64,000 nucleotides of DNA, from NCBI GenBank assembly GCA_046331625.1, contig JAXLQL010000011.1:124001-188000 (forward strand), in the 5' to 3' direction. This document shows positions 1-7,981 of this stretch, piece after piece. Within the stretch, counting starts at the first letter, position 1; each line of letters starts with the position of its first letter. The notes beneath the pieces were generated by a model that worked only from the letters and a program-made list of their open reading frames with translations, was not told the origin of the DNA and searched no databases. A program made the position numbers and the translations under genes. This stretch comes from JAXLQL01 sp046331625. Lineage in GTDB: Bacteria > Acidobacteriota > Terriglobia > Bryobacterales > Bryobacteraceae.

Positions 1-502
1 GCTCGCCCTGCGCATGGTGGAGAAGGGCGTGCGGATGGTGCAGATCTTCTACGGCAACTTCCAGCCGTGGGACAGTCACGACGACATTCGCGTGCATGGG
101 AAGCTCGCGGCGAAGTCCGATGGCCCGATTGCGGCGCTGGTGGATGACTTGAAGTCGCGCGGGCTGTTCAACGAGACGCTGATCCTGATCGGCGGCGAGT
201 TCGGGCGTACGCCGATGATCCAGAATTCCGGCCTCGAGAAGCTCGGATGCGGTCGCGACCACAATACGCCCGGGTTCACGATGCTCCTCGCCGGCGGCGG
301 CGTCAAGGGCGGTACGGTGTACGGCGCGACGGACGATTTCGGGTTCAAGGCGATCGACAAGCGGACCCACGTGCATGACATTCATGCGACGGCGCTGCAT
401 CTGCTCGGGTTCGATCACCTGAAGCTCACCTATCGCCACGCGGGCCGGGATTTCCGGCTGACCGACGTGCACGGGAATCTGATCCCCGAAATCGTCGCGT
501 AA
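1..502 (+). CDS. DUF1501 family protein, C-terminal part (truncated by window edge)
   Basis: Only the last 167 or so residues are present; the reading frame is open to the left edge (frame starts at base 2), so the true start lies outside. Motifs GEFGRTP, GRDH and LLAGGGVKGG match the C-terminal half of DUF1501 proteins and align closely with the complete DUF1501 gene at 43051-44430. The family has an alkaline-phosphatase-like fold, is usually Tat-exported, and is normally paired with a DUF1549/DUF1553 cytochrome-like protein; that partner would be upstream, off the window. Substrate unknown. It converges with clpS, and the gap holds two copies of the intergenic hairpin repeat. Confidence 0.85.
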   Translation, partial: LALRMVEKGVRMVQIFYGNFQPWDSHDDIRVHGKLAAKSDGPIAALVDDLKSRGLFNETLILIGGEFGRTPMIQNSGLEKLGCGRDHNTPGFTMLLAGGGVKGGTVYGATDDFGFKAIDKRTHVHDIHATALHLLGFDHLKLTYRHAGRDFRLTDVHGNLIPEIVA

Positions 503-506
503 CTCC

Positions 507-657
507 GTGTAGGGCGGGCTTCAGCCAGCGCGGGACTTGAGTGCCGCTTCCGTTCGCTCCACATGCGCTAGTAGCAACGCTCCGATTCGCGATTGCGGCT
601 CCGCCGCGATGTAGGGCAGGCTTCCAGCCTGCAGCGGGACTTTCACTCCCGCTTCCG
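507..657 (+). repeat. Intergenic hairpin repeat, paired locus (subfamily II + I) with middle hairpin
   Basis: Copy 1 (507-550, subfamily II, GTAGGGCGGGCTTCAGCC type) and copy 2 (610-657, subfamily I, GGCAGGCTTCCAGCCTGC type) each fold as two adjacent small hairpins with TTCA-like loops. Between them at about 588-612 is a third hairpin with the core TTGCGGCTCCGCCGCGATG. The same three-part layout recurs at 24548-24679. The locus fills the convergent gap between the DUF1501 gene and clpS. Confidence 0.8.
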
Positions 658-659
658 AA

Positions 660-998
660 CTACGCGCGACCACCCGCCGGCTCCACAATCGCCGACATCG
701 ACCCCTTACACTTCGGCATCCTCGGATCCCTCCCATACGCGTGAATCTGGTCGCGTCCGAACTCCGCAGCCGGAAGCTCGCAGGTCATGACGATCGTGCG
801 ACCCGTCGCGTCCACCTCCACCGCATGGCGATACGCCGTCTCCGCCGTCATGAAGAACAGCTTGCACAGCATCTCGATCACGTAGTCATACGTGTGATCA
901 TCGTCGTCGAGCAGGACGACGTTGAACATCGGCGTCAAATCGTCCTGGTTGGAAGTTCCCGAAGAAGTCCCGATCTCGGGAAGCGTGATGGTCGGCAT
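660..998 (-). CDS. clpS: ATP-dependent Clp protease adaptor ClpS
   Basis: A 112-residue protein, the usual ClpS size. After a short disordered N-terminus (about residues 1-22) comes the ClpS core: FNVVLLDDDDHTYDYVIEML, which carries the Asp/Thr residues that bind N-degron amines, then the helix with METAxRH-like spacing, a GRTIV strand, and a C-terminal AIVEP. ClpS binds proteins with N-terminal Leu/Phe/Trp/Tyr and hands them to ClpA/ClpC with ClpP in the cytoplasm. It starts 5 nt after the stop of the upstream hydrolase on the same strand, so the two are probably co-transcribed. The family assignment is firm; no clpA is in the window. Confidence 0.93.
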   Translation of the reverse strand: MPTITLPEIGTSSGTSNQDDLTPMFNVVLLDDDDHTYDYVIEMLCKLFFMTAETAYRHAVEVDATGRTIVMTCELPAAEFGRDQIHAYGRDPRMPKCKGSMSAIVEPAGGRA

Positions 999-1003
999 GT
1001 TGC

Positions 1004-2152
1004 CTAAGCGCTTCTCTCCAGTGCCTTGTAGATATGTTCGATGTTGGTCTTGACCGAGTCGGCGATCACCTGCTCATGCGCCGGCAACGGCGGCGGAAGC
1101 ATGCGGTACTTCAGAATCGCCTCGGCCGTGCGTTCGGCGTAACCGCCATCGGCGAGCGTCTTGAGCGATGCCGGCTTGATCTCGGCCTGCACGGCTTCGA
1201 GCGGCTTCCCGCCACGCCGCGCGCGCACCACCGCTTCCGTCAACTCCTCGATGTAGTTGCCCATCTGGTAGGCGCGGTCCTTCGAGTGGAACACGCCGCC
1301 ATGGCCGCCGGCGATGTGCGCAAAGTCGAATTCGGCCACGTGCAGCAGCGTGCGCGGCCAGTCGTGTGGATAGCCGTCGCCGATGAAAGGGAAGAATCCG
1401 TGCAACAGATCGCCCGTCGCGACAGTCTTCTTCGCTGGGCAGAACACCACCACGTCACCCGAAGTGTGGCCGCGGCCGCGGAAGGCGAGATGCAGGTCAT
1501 GCGCCTTGTCGTGCAGGATGAGGTCGCGCTCGAAGGTGAGGTTCGGCAGTTCCGGCCGGAACTCCTTCATCTCGCGCAGATAGTCCTGCGTCTCGCGCAG
1601 CATTCGCTGATGCACCGCTTTATCCTGCGGCGACTTCGCGTCGGCGGCGAGCTTCTTGTAGCTCTCCACTGACTTCTCGAGCTGCGTGAATGATTCCTTC
1701 AGTCTCGGAACCGTCTCCTGGCCGATCAACTTGCGCGTGGTCTCGCTCGAGACAATGTCGGCGCGCGGAGCGATGCGGCGATAAGCGGGCAGCCCCTGTG
1801 CGTGGTCCCAGTGGAAGTGCGACGAGACCACGTAGCGCACCGGCTTCGAGATGCCCATGTTCCGAACCTGCCGCACCAGCGAAGCTACGGCCGAAGGCTT
1901 CGAGTGCGAGTCCATGATCAGCAGGTCCTCCGCGTTCTCGAAGATCACGGCGTTCGAGTTGAGCAGCGTCTGCGGACGCGCGAGCGCGGCGTAGATACCG
2001 TCCGCGATCTTCTCGATGTCGAACAGTTCTGGCAGTTGATAGTTCGACTGGGCGCGAGCCCTTACCGCGCGGAACAACGCCTGATCGATGACGGAGCCGC
2101 CGGCGAAGGCTGGTCCGAGGACGGCTTTGAGAAAGCCTCTGCGGGAACGCAT
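1004..2152 (-). CDS. Exported metallo-beta-lactamase-fold hydrolase
   Basis: 382 residues. The N-terminus MRSRRGFLKAVLG is Tat-like, followed by a hydrophobic stretch. The zinc site of the MBL fold is complete: HFHWDHAQG (HxHxDH) near residue 112, GRGHTSGD, TGDLLHGFFPFIGD and a final GGHGGVF. The closest families by pattern are quinoprotein-relay or glyoxalase-II-like MBL proteins; the substrate cannot be told from sequence. It lies upstream of clpS with a 5-nt gap and is divergent from the large gene at 2233, leaving 80 nt for both promoters. GGAAAG about 10 nt before the ATG is a possible ribosome site. Confidence 0.82.
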   Translation of the reverse strand: MRSRRGFLKAVLGPAFAGGSVIDQALFRAVRARAQSNYQLPELFDIEKIADGIYAALARPQTLLNSNAVIFENAEDLLIMDSHSKPSAVASLVRQVRNMGISKPVRYVVSSHFHWDHAQGLPAYRRIAPRADIVSSETTRKLIGQETVPRLKESFTQLEKSVESYKKLAADAKSPQDKAVHQRMLRETQDYLREMKEFRPELPNLTFERDLILHDKAHDLHLAFRGRGHTSGDVVVFCPAKKTVATGDLLHGFFPFIGDGYPHDWPRTLLHVAEFDFAHIAGGHGGVFHSKDRAYQMGNYIEELTEAVVRARRGGKPLEAVQAEIKPASLKTLADGGYAERTAEAILKYRMLPPPLPAHEQVIADSVKTNIEHIYKALERSA

Positions 2153-2232
2153 AATCGCTGACTTTCCATGGTAGCGCGGTGCTTACTGTAACGCCGCGCT
2201 TGGCTCAATCACTACAGTTGAATAGGACGAAG

Positions 2233-5200
2233 ATGAAGAGGAATCTGATCCCAGTGCTGCTTTGGGCAGCCAGCGGGCTCTGGGCGGCTGAGCCCAGCGT
2301 GTTCAACATCGCATATGCGGGAAGATTGCTCGGATACGCGAGAACGCCCGACATTCAACGCTTCCGGTACGTGAAGGAGCACCGCGGCGTGCCGGTCTAC
2401 CAATTGGCCGCGGGTAGCGGCATGAACGAAACGGCGAAGGAGATCGTCCAGCAGTTGACCTCGATCCGCGCGCAGGGGCCGACTCTCACGCTCGGGATGG
2501 GAGACAGCTTGGTGCTCGACTACTTCTCGCGGGTTGCGGTCCTCGAGAAAAACGGAGAAAGCCGTTACGCTCCCAAAGACGAACTCGTCCATTGGGATGA
2601 AGCACGCGGGTGGGTATACTTGCGAGACACCAAGGACGCGGGGTTCCGAGACTTGCCGCAATCCAAAGAGTACGTGGTAGACAACTCGGCCATGTTCTTC
2701 GCGGAGGCGGGCTACGACGCCCTGGTTCCCGGCAAGCACGACTTCTACCTGGGTCCCGAATGGCTCCGCAAAACGGCGTTCTGGTTCGGAGAGAACCGCG
2801 TCGCGATGCTCGGGGCGAACCTGCTCATTCGGACCATTGCAATTCGCACTCCGGAAGCCAAGCCCGAGTTCCTACGCAAACGGGACTACGCGCGGTCTAG
2901 CAGTGAAATCAGGCTGAGCCCTCCCGGAGTGGCACTGCCCTGGATCCGGCAATTCCAGGTCGGCTCCAAAGCCGTTACCGCCGAGTTGTGTGGTCCGTTG
3001 GCTGACCCGGACCCTGATATGAAGCCGAAAGACTGCCTCGGCCTGTCGATCGATTCCGCCGGCGAGCTTACCGCGCGGGCACGGATTGCTCAGGGCGCGA
3101 AGCCGCTCGCGGTAGGCGCCTATCTGCTTTGCGTCCAATCGAAGGAGCCAGGGAGCAAACCGGTGTGCCAGCCATTCCGGGTCGAGCAGCCGTTCTTCGA
3201 CAAACCATACGTCAAGACGAAAAGTGGCGCCGTCGTCATGGGAGTGGTTGCGCAGGCTGTCGAGCAACAGATTGGCCTGCTGAACCGGACATGGCTGCAC
3301 GAAACGGACCGGAACATCGAGTTCTCCGCGACTGCTGCTGACCCCGTGAAACCGCTCGAGCAGGCCATTGACTACTGCACGGACATGGGAGACTGCTTGT
3401 CCGGCACACCGATGATTCTCATGGCGCAGATGGGGCACGACGCCGCTCGACTGCTGAATCACCGCCTTCGCCGCCGGTTCGCGGTGGTACTGGCTCAGAG
3501 TGACGACCGCTTTGCGACCTCCGATGCGGCCACCGAATATCACGTAGGCCACGATCCGGTAGTGCTGGTTCCGCGACCGTTCTTCCGGGGCTCGTTCCAA
3601 AGCCTCCAAGTCGGCGTGCAGGTGGCCGCGGTCGCCGCAGGCAAGCTAACGACCGTCACGCACAGAATCGCAGAGGTGCCACTCCGCCATGGCGGCGCCA
3701 TCGACTGCGGTTCTGACCCGGTGAATCGAGCGTGGAAAAAGGCCTACGGAAACGAACCCGCCGATGCTGGCCAGAAGTTCGAGGCCCTGGTCCTTCGCGC
3801 TCTTCGGAGTCGATTGTCCGCAGACATAGCGATCCTGCAGCGTCGCGACTTCTTCGCGGCGAGCAAACAACTGACCGCCTGCCCTCAGGATCCGGTGCGA
3901 GCAGAGGCGCTCCGCTCGGCCATTGACCGCATTCTGTGGAAAGGTGATTTCGCGGTGGCCCGCACCATCAAGGGCTCGGCGCTCAAAGCCGCCCTAGATC
4001 ACTCGCGCGAATTCGAACGTACGGAGGCCGACCCGTACTCGAGTGATCCCGAGTCTGGGCGCGGGCTCGTCTATCAAGGCCTCTTCTTCGACTCTGATTC
4101 CCAGTCATGGTTCGTCAACGGCGCAGCGCTGGAGAACGACGTGCTCTATCGCGTGACCGTCTCTGACTTCCTCGCATTTGGCGATACAGGTTACCCGCAA
4201 TTCCTGGTCGATGGCGAAGAACACGCACGATCGATCCGCTTGCTCCCGCGAATCGCCGACCTCGCCCTGCAGGAGATCGCGCCCAAGGAACCCAAGCCGA
4301 AGCCGCTGTTGTTCACTGACTACCTCGACTACGGCGGATTTCCGCGTCCCGCGCCGCCGAAGTCCGCCACCGTTTCGGATCGTCTCCGCAAGTTCATGCA
4401 CGCCTACCTGGAAAAGAGCCAAGGCTACAGCGGTGGCAAACCGGAGGAGGACGCCCAGTTCCGATCCTATTGGCGCTTCCTGCTCGACAAGACAGAGATC
4501 GGGTTCGACGACTACACGCACAATCGGGGAACGCAAGACGCGTTGTCGAAGGCGTTCAAAGGCACTCCGGAGAGTAGCGTTTTGAGCCGCAAGAGCACCA
4601 CGGTGGGGACGGCGGTTCAGTTCGAAGCCAGGCGCGAGTCCAGACGCCGCCAATTCTTCGTACGGACCGAACAGGAGTACCAACGCCTGTCCTTGCAGCA
4701 GGACGGCCCAGCCGGAGACTTCCTGGCTACCTATCCGCAGAATCGGATATCGATTGAATCCGGCTTCCGGGGAGTCTTCCGCGGAACGATTCGGCGGCGT
4801 CGGCAATGGGGCTGGGTGGCCTCGTCGCAGGTCACCACTCAGATTCACAATCCCGTCGAGACCTTCGCTCTCAAAGACGCATCCGTTGTTGCGTCGATCA
4901 ACCGCACTACGCGCTTTCTGGCCAAGGCCGGCGTGAGGCGTGAATCGCGTGAGGGCTGGTTCGAGGGGGGATTGTTCGCGGGTGCCGTTCGGCGGCCCGG
5001 CCTGTTCACGGTCCGGAACGGCGATCGAACGACAGGCAACTGCTGGCTCGCCCAACTCTCCGGCAGTGTCGCCGACTGCCTCAAAACCATCGAGGCGAGT
5101 CCGTCTCCAGCCGTTTCGACAAGCCCGGCAACAGGGCCGGTGTCTGGCGCGTTTCTCAACTTCGACGCGCGCTATCCGCTCCCGAAGGGCATCCTCCGCG

Positions 5201-5478
5201 GTCAGGCTGTGTTTGAAAATCGAGGCCGCATCTTCTTCAATCATTCGCGCGATACGCTCTTCGATGCTCGCTACATCGATTCCTTGTCGGCTGCCGTGGC
5301 GATTCCCATCGTGCGCAATCTGAGCCTGAAACCCAAGCTCTCTCTCTTCCTCTATGAGAACAAGCGCCTGGGAAGATCGATGCGAGGGCTGACTTACGAC
5401 ATGCATCTCGAGTATCGCTTCGACCGCCATTCGGGAGTCCCCTGGGGCGCCGCTTTACTCGGTGGATCGCGGAGATGA
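2233..5478 (+). CDS. Large secreted 5'-nucleotidase-like protein with eroded metal site
   Basis: 1081 residues from ATG 2233, chosen over an in-frame ATG at 2179 because it gives a clean signal peptide (MKRNLIPVLLWAASGLWAAE) preceded by AGGACG. The first ~330 residues track the calcineurin-like domain of bifunctional UshA/5'-nucleotidases (GRLLGY, LGMGDSL, AGYDALVPGKHDF, GANLLI, later VGHDPVVLV). The ligand motifs are altered: no DxHG at the start, GNHE is GKHD, and GHxH is GHDP. Residues ~500-680 resemble the 5'-nucleotidase C-terminal domain. The last ~330 residues are rich in alternating aromatic and charged strands (FDARYPLPKG, YDMHLEYRFDR), like an outer-membrane barrel or surface beta-domain. 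Catalysis is doubtful; role unknown. It stands alone between divergent and convergent neighbours. Confidence 0.6.
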   Translation: MKRNLIPVLLWAASGLWAAEPSVFNIAYAGRLLGYARTPDIQRFRYVKEHRGVPVYQLAAGSGMNETAKEIVQQLTSIRAQGPTLTLGMGDSLVLDYFSRVAVLEKNGESRYAPKDELVHWDEARGWVYLRDTKDAGFRDLPQSKEYVVDNSAMFFAEAGYDALVPGKHDFYLGPEWLRKTAFWFGENRVAMLGANLLIRTIAIRTPEAKPEFLRKRDYARSSSEIRLSPPGVALPWIRQFQVGSKAVTAELCGPLADPDPDMKPKDCLGLSIDSAGELTARARIAQGAKPLAVGAYLLCVQSKEPGSKPVCQPFRVEQPFFDKPYVKTKSGAVVMGVVAQAVEQQIGLLNRTWLHETDRNIEFSATAADPVKPLEQAIDYCTDMGDCLSGTPMILMAQMGHDAARLLNHRLRRRFAVVLAQSDDRFATSDAATEYHVGHDPVVLVPRPFFRGSFQSLQVGVQVAAVAAGKLTTVTHRIAEVPLRHGGAIDCGSDPVNRAWKKAYGNEPADAGQKFEALVLRALRSRLSADIAILQRRDFFAASKQLTACPQDPVRAEALRSAIDRILWKGDFAVARTIKGSALKAALDHSREFERTEADPYSSDPESGRGLVYQGLFFDSDSQSWFVNGAALENDVLYRVTVSDFLAFGDTGYPQFLVDGEEHARSIRLLPRIADLALQEIAPKEPKPKPLLFTDYLDYGGFPRPAPPKSATVSDRLRKFMHAYLEKSQGYSGGKPEEDAQFRSYWRFLLDKTEIGFDDYTHNRGTQDALSKAFKGTPESSVLSRKSTTVGTAVQFEARRESRRRQFFVRTEQEYQRLSLQQDGPAGDFLATYPQNRISIESGFRGVFRGTIRRRRQWGWVASSQVTTQIHNPVETFALKDASVVASINRTTRFLAKAGVRRESREGWFEGGLFAGAVRRPGLFTVRNGDRTTGNCWLAQLSGSVADCLKTIEASPSPAVSTSPATGPVSGAFLNFDARYPLPKGILRGQAVFENRGRIFFNHSRDTLFDARYIDSLSAAVAIPIVRNLSLKPKLSLFLYENKRLGRSMRGLTYDMHLEYRFDRHSGVPWGAALLGGSRR

Positions 5479-5504
5479 AGCCTCGCCCGGCGGTTGCCTA
5501 GCAT

Positions 5505-5549
5505 TGTGGGCAGGCTTCAGCCTGCGCGGGACTTCAGGCCCGCTGCCGA
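5505..5549 (+). repeat. Intergenic double-hairpin repeat, single copy (subfamily I)
   Basis: GCAGGC-TTCA-GCCTGC followed directly by a GCGGGAC-TTCA-G(G)CCCGC hairpin, in the convergent gap 5479-5664. The rest of the gap shows no gene. Confidence 0.8.
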
Positions 5550-5664
5550 TGCGCAGAGCCCAGGCCCTCGCCGCGAACTTTAACCCCTCCCGAAGGGTGC
5601 TTGGGCGGCTTCCAACTTGGCGGTTGATGGCCGGCGAGTACCTCTCGAATTTCGCGCAAGAAAG

Positions 5665-7981
5665 CTAGCTCCCCGCGGACATCACGTACTCGCGCCCGAT
5701 TTCACCGGCCAGCACGCGGAAGATGTTGTCGCCGGGCACTGGCCCGAGCTTCACTTCCACTAGCCAGCACGCAGGGAACAGCTGGCTCGGCGTCACCGAA
5801 AGCACTTCGCCTTCGCCCGCCACCGCCTGCACCACCGGAGCATTCGCCATCATCGCCACGCCAGCCGCATCTCCGACGCGAACATAGAAAGTCGACCTGC
5901 TCGCAACCCGCACAGCCTGGCCAGAACGGAATAGCGAGATGAACTTCGGAGCCGATCCCGTGACTGCGTACCAATAGGGGATACGCAACTCGATGTCGCT
6001 CGCCGTGCCGCGCACGAGAATGAAGCCTTGATAGCCGCCCGGTGCCAGTCCAGTCGGTGCCCAGCGGAGAGAGACCTGCCGCGAACCGCCAGCCGGAACG
6101 GTCACCGTCTGCGTCAGCACTTGTGGCGTGGCGGTGAGCATCCCCATGGGCTGCGCGGTGATGGTGAACGTGTCCTGCACGGAAGCGAGATTACTGAGCT
6201 GAAACGTACGGGTGACATCGGCCGTTCCGCCACCGGCGCCGAAAGCGACCGACACCGGCGACACCGCCGCCTTGGCCCGCAACGCGCGCTCCACGTTGAG
6301 CACGCCCGCACCCATGCGCAACACCGATGCGTTCGATCCATCAGCGAAGGCCGTGGCCGTGTTCACCAGTAGCGACTTGTAGTGGATGAGGTCGAGCCCC
6401 GGGCGAGCCGCCTTCAGCACGGCCGCCGCGCCCGCCACCATCGGAGACGAATAGCTGGTTCCGTTCACGCTGATGTAGCCGCTTGCGTTGAACACCTGGC
6501 CGCGCGAGTCCGTGCGCTCGGCCGCCGTGTAGACATTCTGACCCACGGCCACCATATCGATGCCGATCGTCGCGCCCGCGGTGGGGCCGCTCGACGAGAA
6601 AGTCGAAATGACGTTCTGATTCTGCGGGAACGGAGCGCTCTTGAACTGTAGCGTCACTTGGAGAGCGCCTGCCAGCCGATCCTTCAGCCGCTTTCCATCT
6701 TCGTTGGAGATCATCAGCGCCGGAAGCTTGGCTGCTGCGCCCGGGTCCCACGCGCCGAGTGGGTTGTCGTTGGTGTAGATCGCCACGCCGATCGCCCTGG
6801 CTCGCTGTGCGTTGTTCAGCTTTTTCTTCAAACGTGCATGATCCACGGAAGACCAGCACCACCTTCCAGCGAACCGCCCGCGGGAGCCTTGCAGACCAGT
6901 CCTTGATGGATCCACGGTAGCCGCGTCCATGGCGTCTCCGGTGATTGCTTCGCCTTGCGCCGTGGTCGCCGCCGGAAGCGCGCGCGCAACGAACGCCGAT
7001 CCAGCCGAGACGGTGGAGGTGAGCATGCGGTCGCTCGCGGACGCACCGACATTGATCACGCTACTGAAGTCTGCGCAGCCTCGAGCCGATGGTCCCGACG
7101 TCGGGTCCATCGTTGCCCGCTGCCTGCACGATGATGACGCTGCGCGCCGAGGCGCGTTCGCAAGCACGGACCATCGGGTCCGAGTCAGGCGCCAGTTCCG
7201 GCGTGATGCCAAAGCTGAGATTGAGCACATCCATGCCGTCATTCACCGCGTCTTCGATCGCGCGCAGGATGAAGTCGTCGCGAAGGCGGCCCGAAGAATC
7301 GGCGATCTTGTACGCGCCCAGATACGCTTTCGGAGCCATGCCCTGCACCTCGCCGATGGGCGCCTGATGGCGAGAGCCGCCGGCCACCATCGCCGTGGAA
7401 GTGCCGTGGCCCACGGTGTCGCGCGTCGAAGGCACGTCGAACAAGCCGGCCCCGTAGGTGCGCATCACGATCACCTTCCTGTTGGTGGCTTGCGTGTCTC
7501 CGTCGCGGCTTCCGCGCGGGAAGCCAGCCGGCGTCTCGAGTGAGTCGTCTTGGAAAGCAGGATGATCGAACTCGAGTCCGGTGTCGATCATTCCGATCTT
7601 GATGCCGAGCCCTTGCTTGTCGCCGCCAGGGAGACGGTACGCTTCAACGGCCTTGTGGATGGCCGGCGCGCGATCCATGAAGAGCGTGCGCTCGAAGACG
7701 TGATAGACCTTGCGAACGCCCGGAAGCGCGCGAAGCTCGTCGATCGACGCCGGTCCGCGGACCACCATCGCGTCGAGCACCACTTCGTACGAATCCGTAA
7801 CCGCAAGCCCCGCCTGTTCGATGCGCGCGCGTGCCGCTTGCTTCATCATGGCCGCCTGTCGCACGTCGCCCTTCGGCGCGTCCGCCATTTCCACCAAAAA
7901 CATATCGGGTACGACTTGTGCCGCCGCCGACACCACCGCCAAAGCGAACAGAATGAAGCAACGCACTCGGATGAACCTCAC
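5665..7981 (-). CDS. Secreted subtilisin-like serine protease 1 (S8), frameshifted
   Basis: About 770 residues read across at least four frame changes. The N-terminal piece (7981-7061) starts at a GTG overlapping the stop of the upstream subtilase (GTGA), has a signal peptide ending AVVSAAAQ, a propeptide-like region, the catalytic Asp (MIDTGLEFDHPAF), His (TVGHGTSTAMV) and the oxyanion region (VQAAGNDG). The C-terminal piece contains a PA-like insert, the catalytic Ser (NGTSYSSPMVAGAA) and Ig-like beta domains. Frame is lost near 7083, about 6910, about 6862 and about 6832 (an extra A in an A-run). Each intervening piece still encodes the expected protein, so these look like recent or artefactual indels. 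Extracellular protein degradation is the likely role. Confidence 0.75.

Noticed and set aside
76..381. Long open frames on the opposite strand of confirmed genes, for example at 4105-5430, 8293-10143 and 33375-34637
   Set aside because: They lie wholly inside confirmed genes, have no family motifs, and are expected from the high GC content, which makes stops rare.
507..657. CRISPR array
   Set aside because: The repeats are dispersed singly or in pairs, have internal hairpins and no regular spacers, and no cas genes are nearby.
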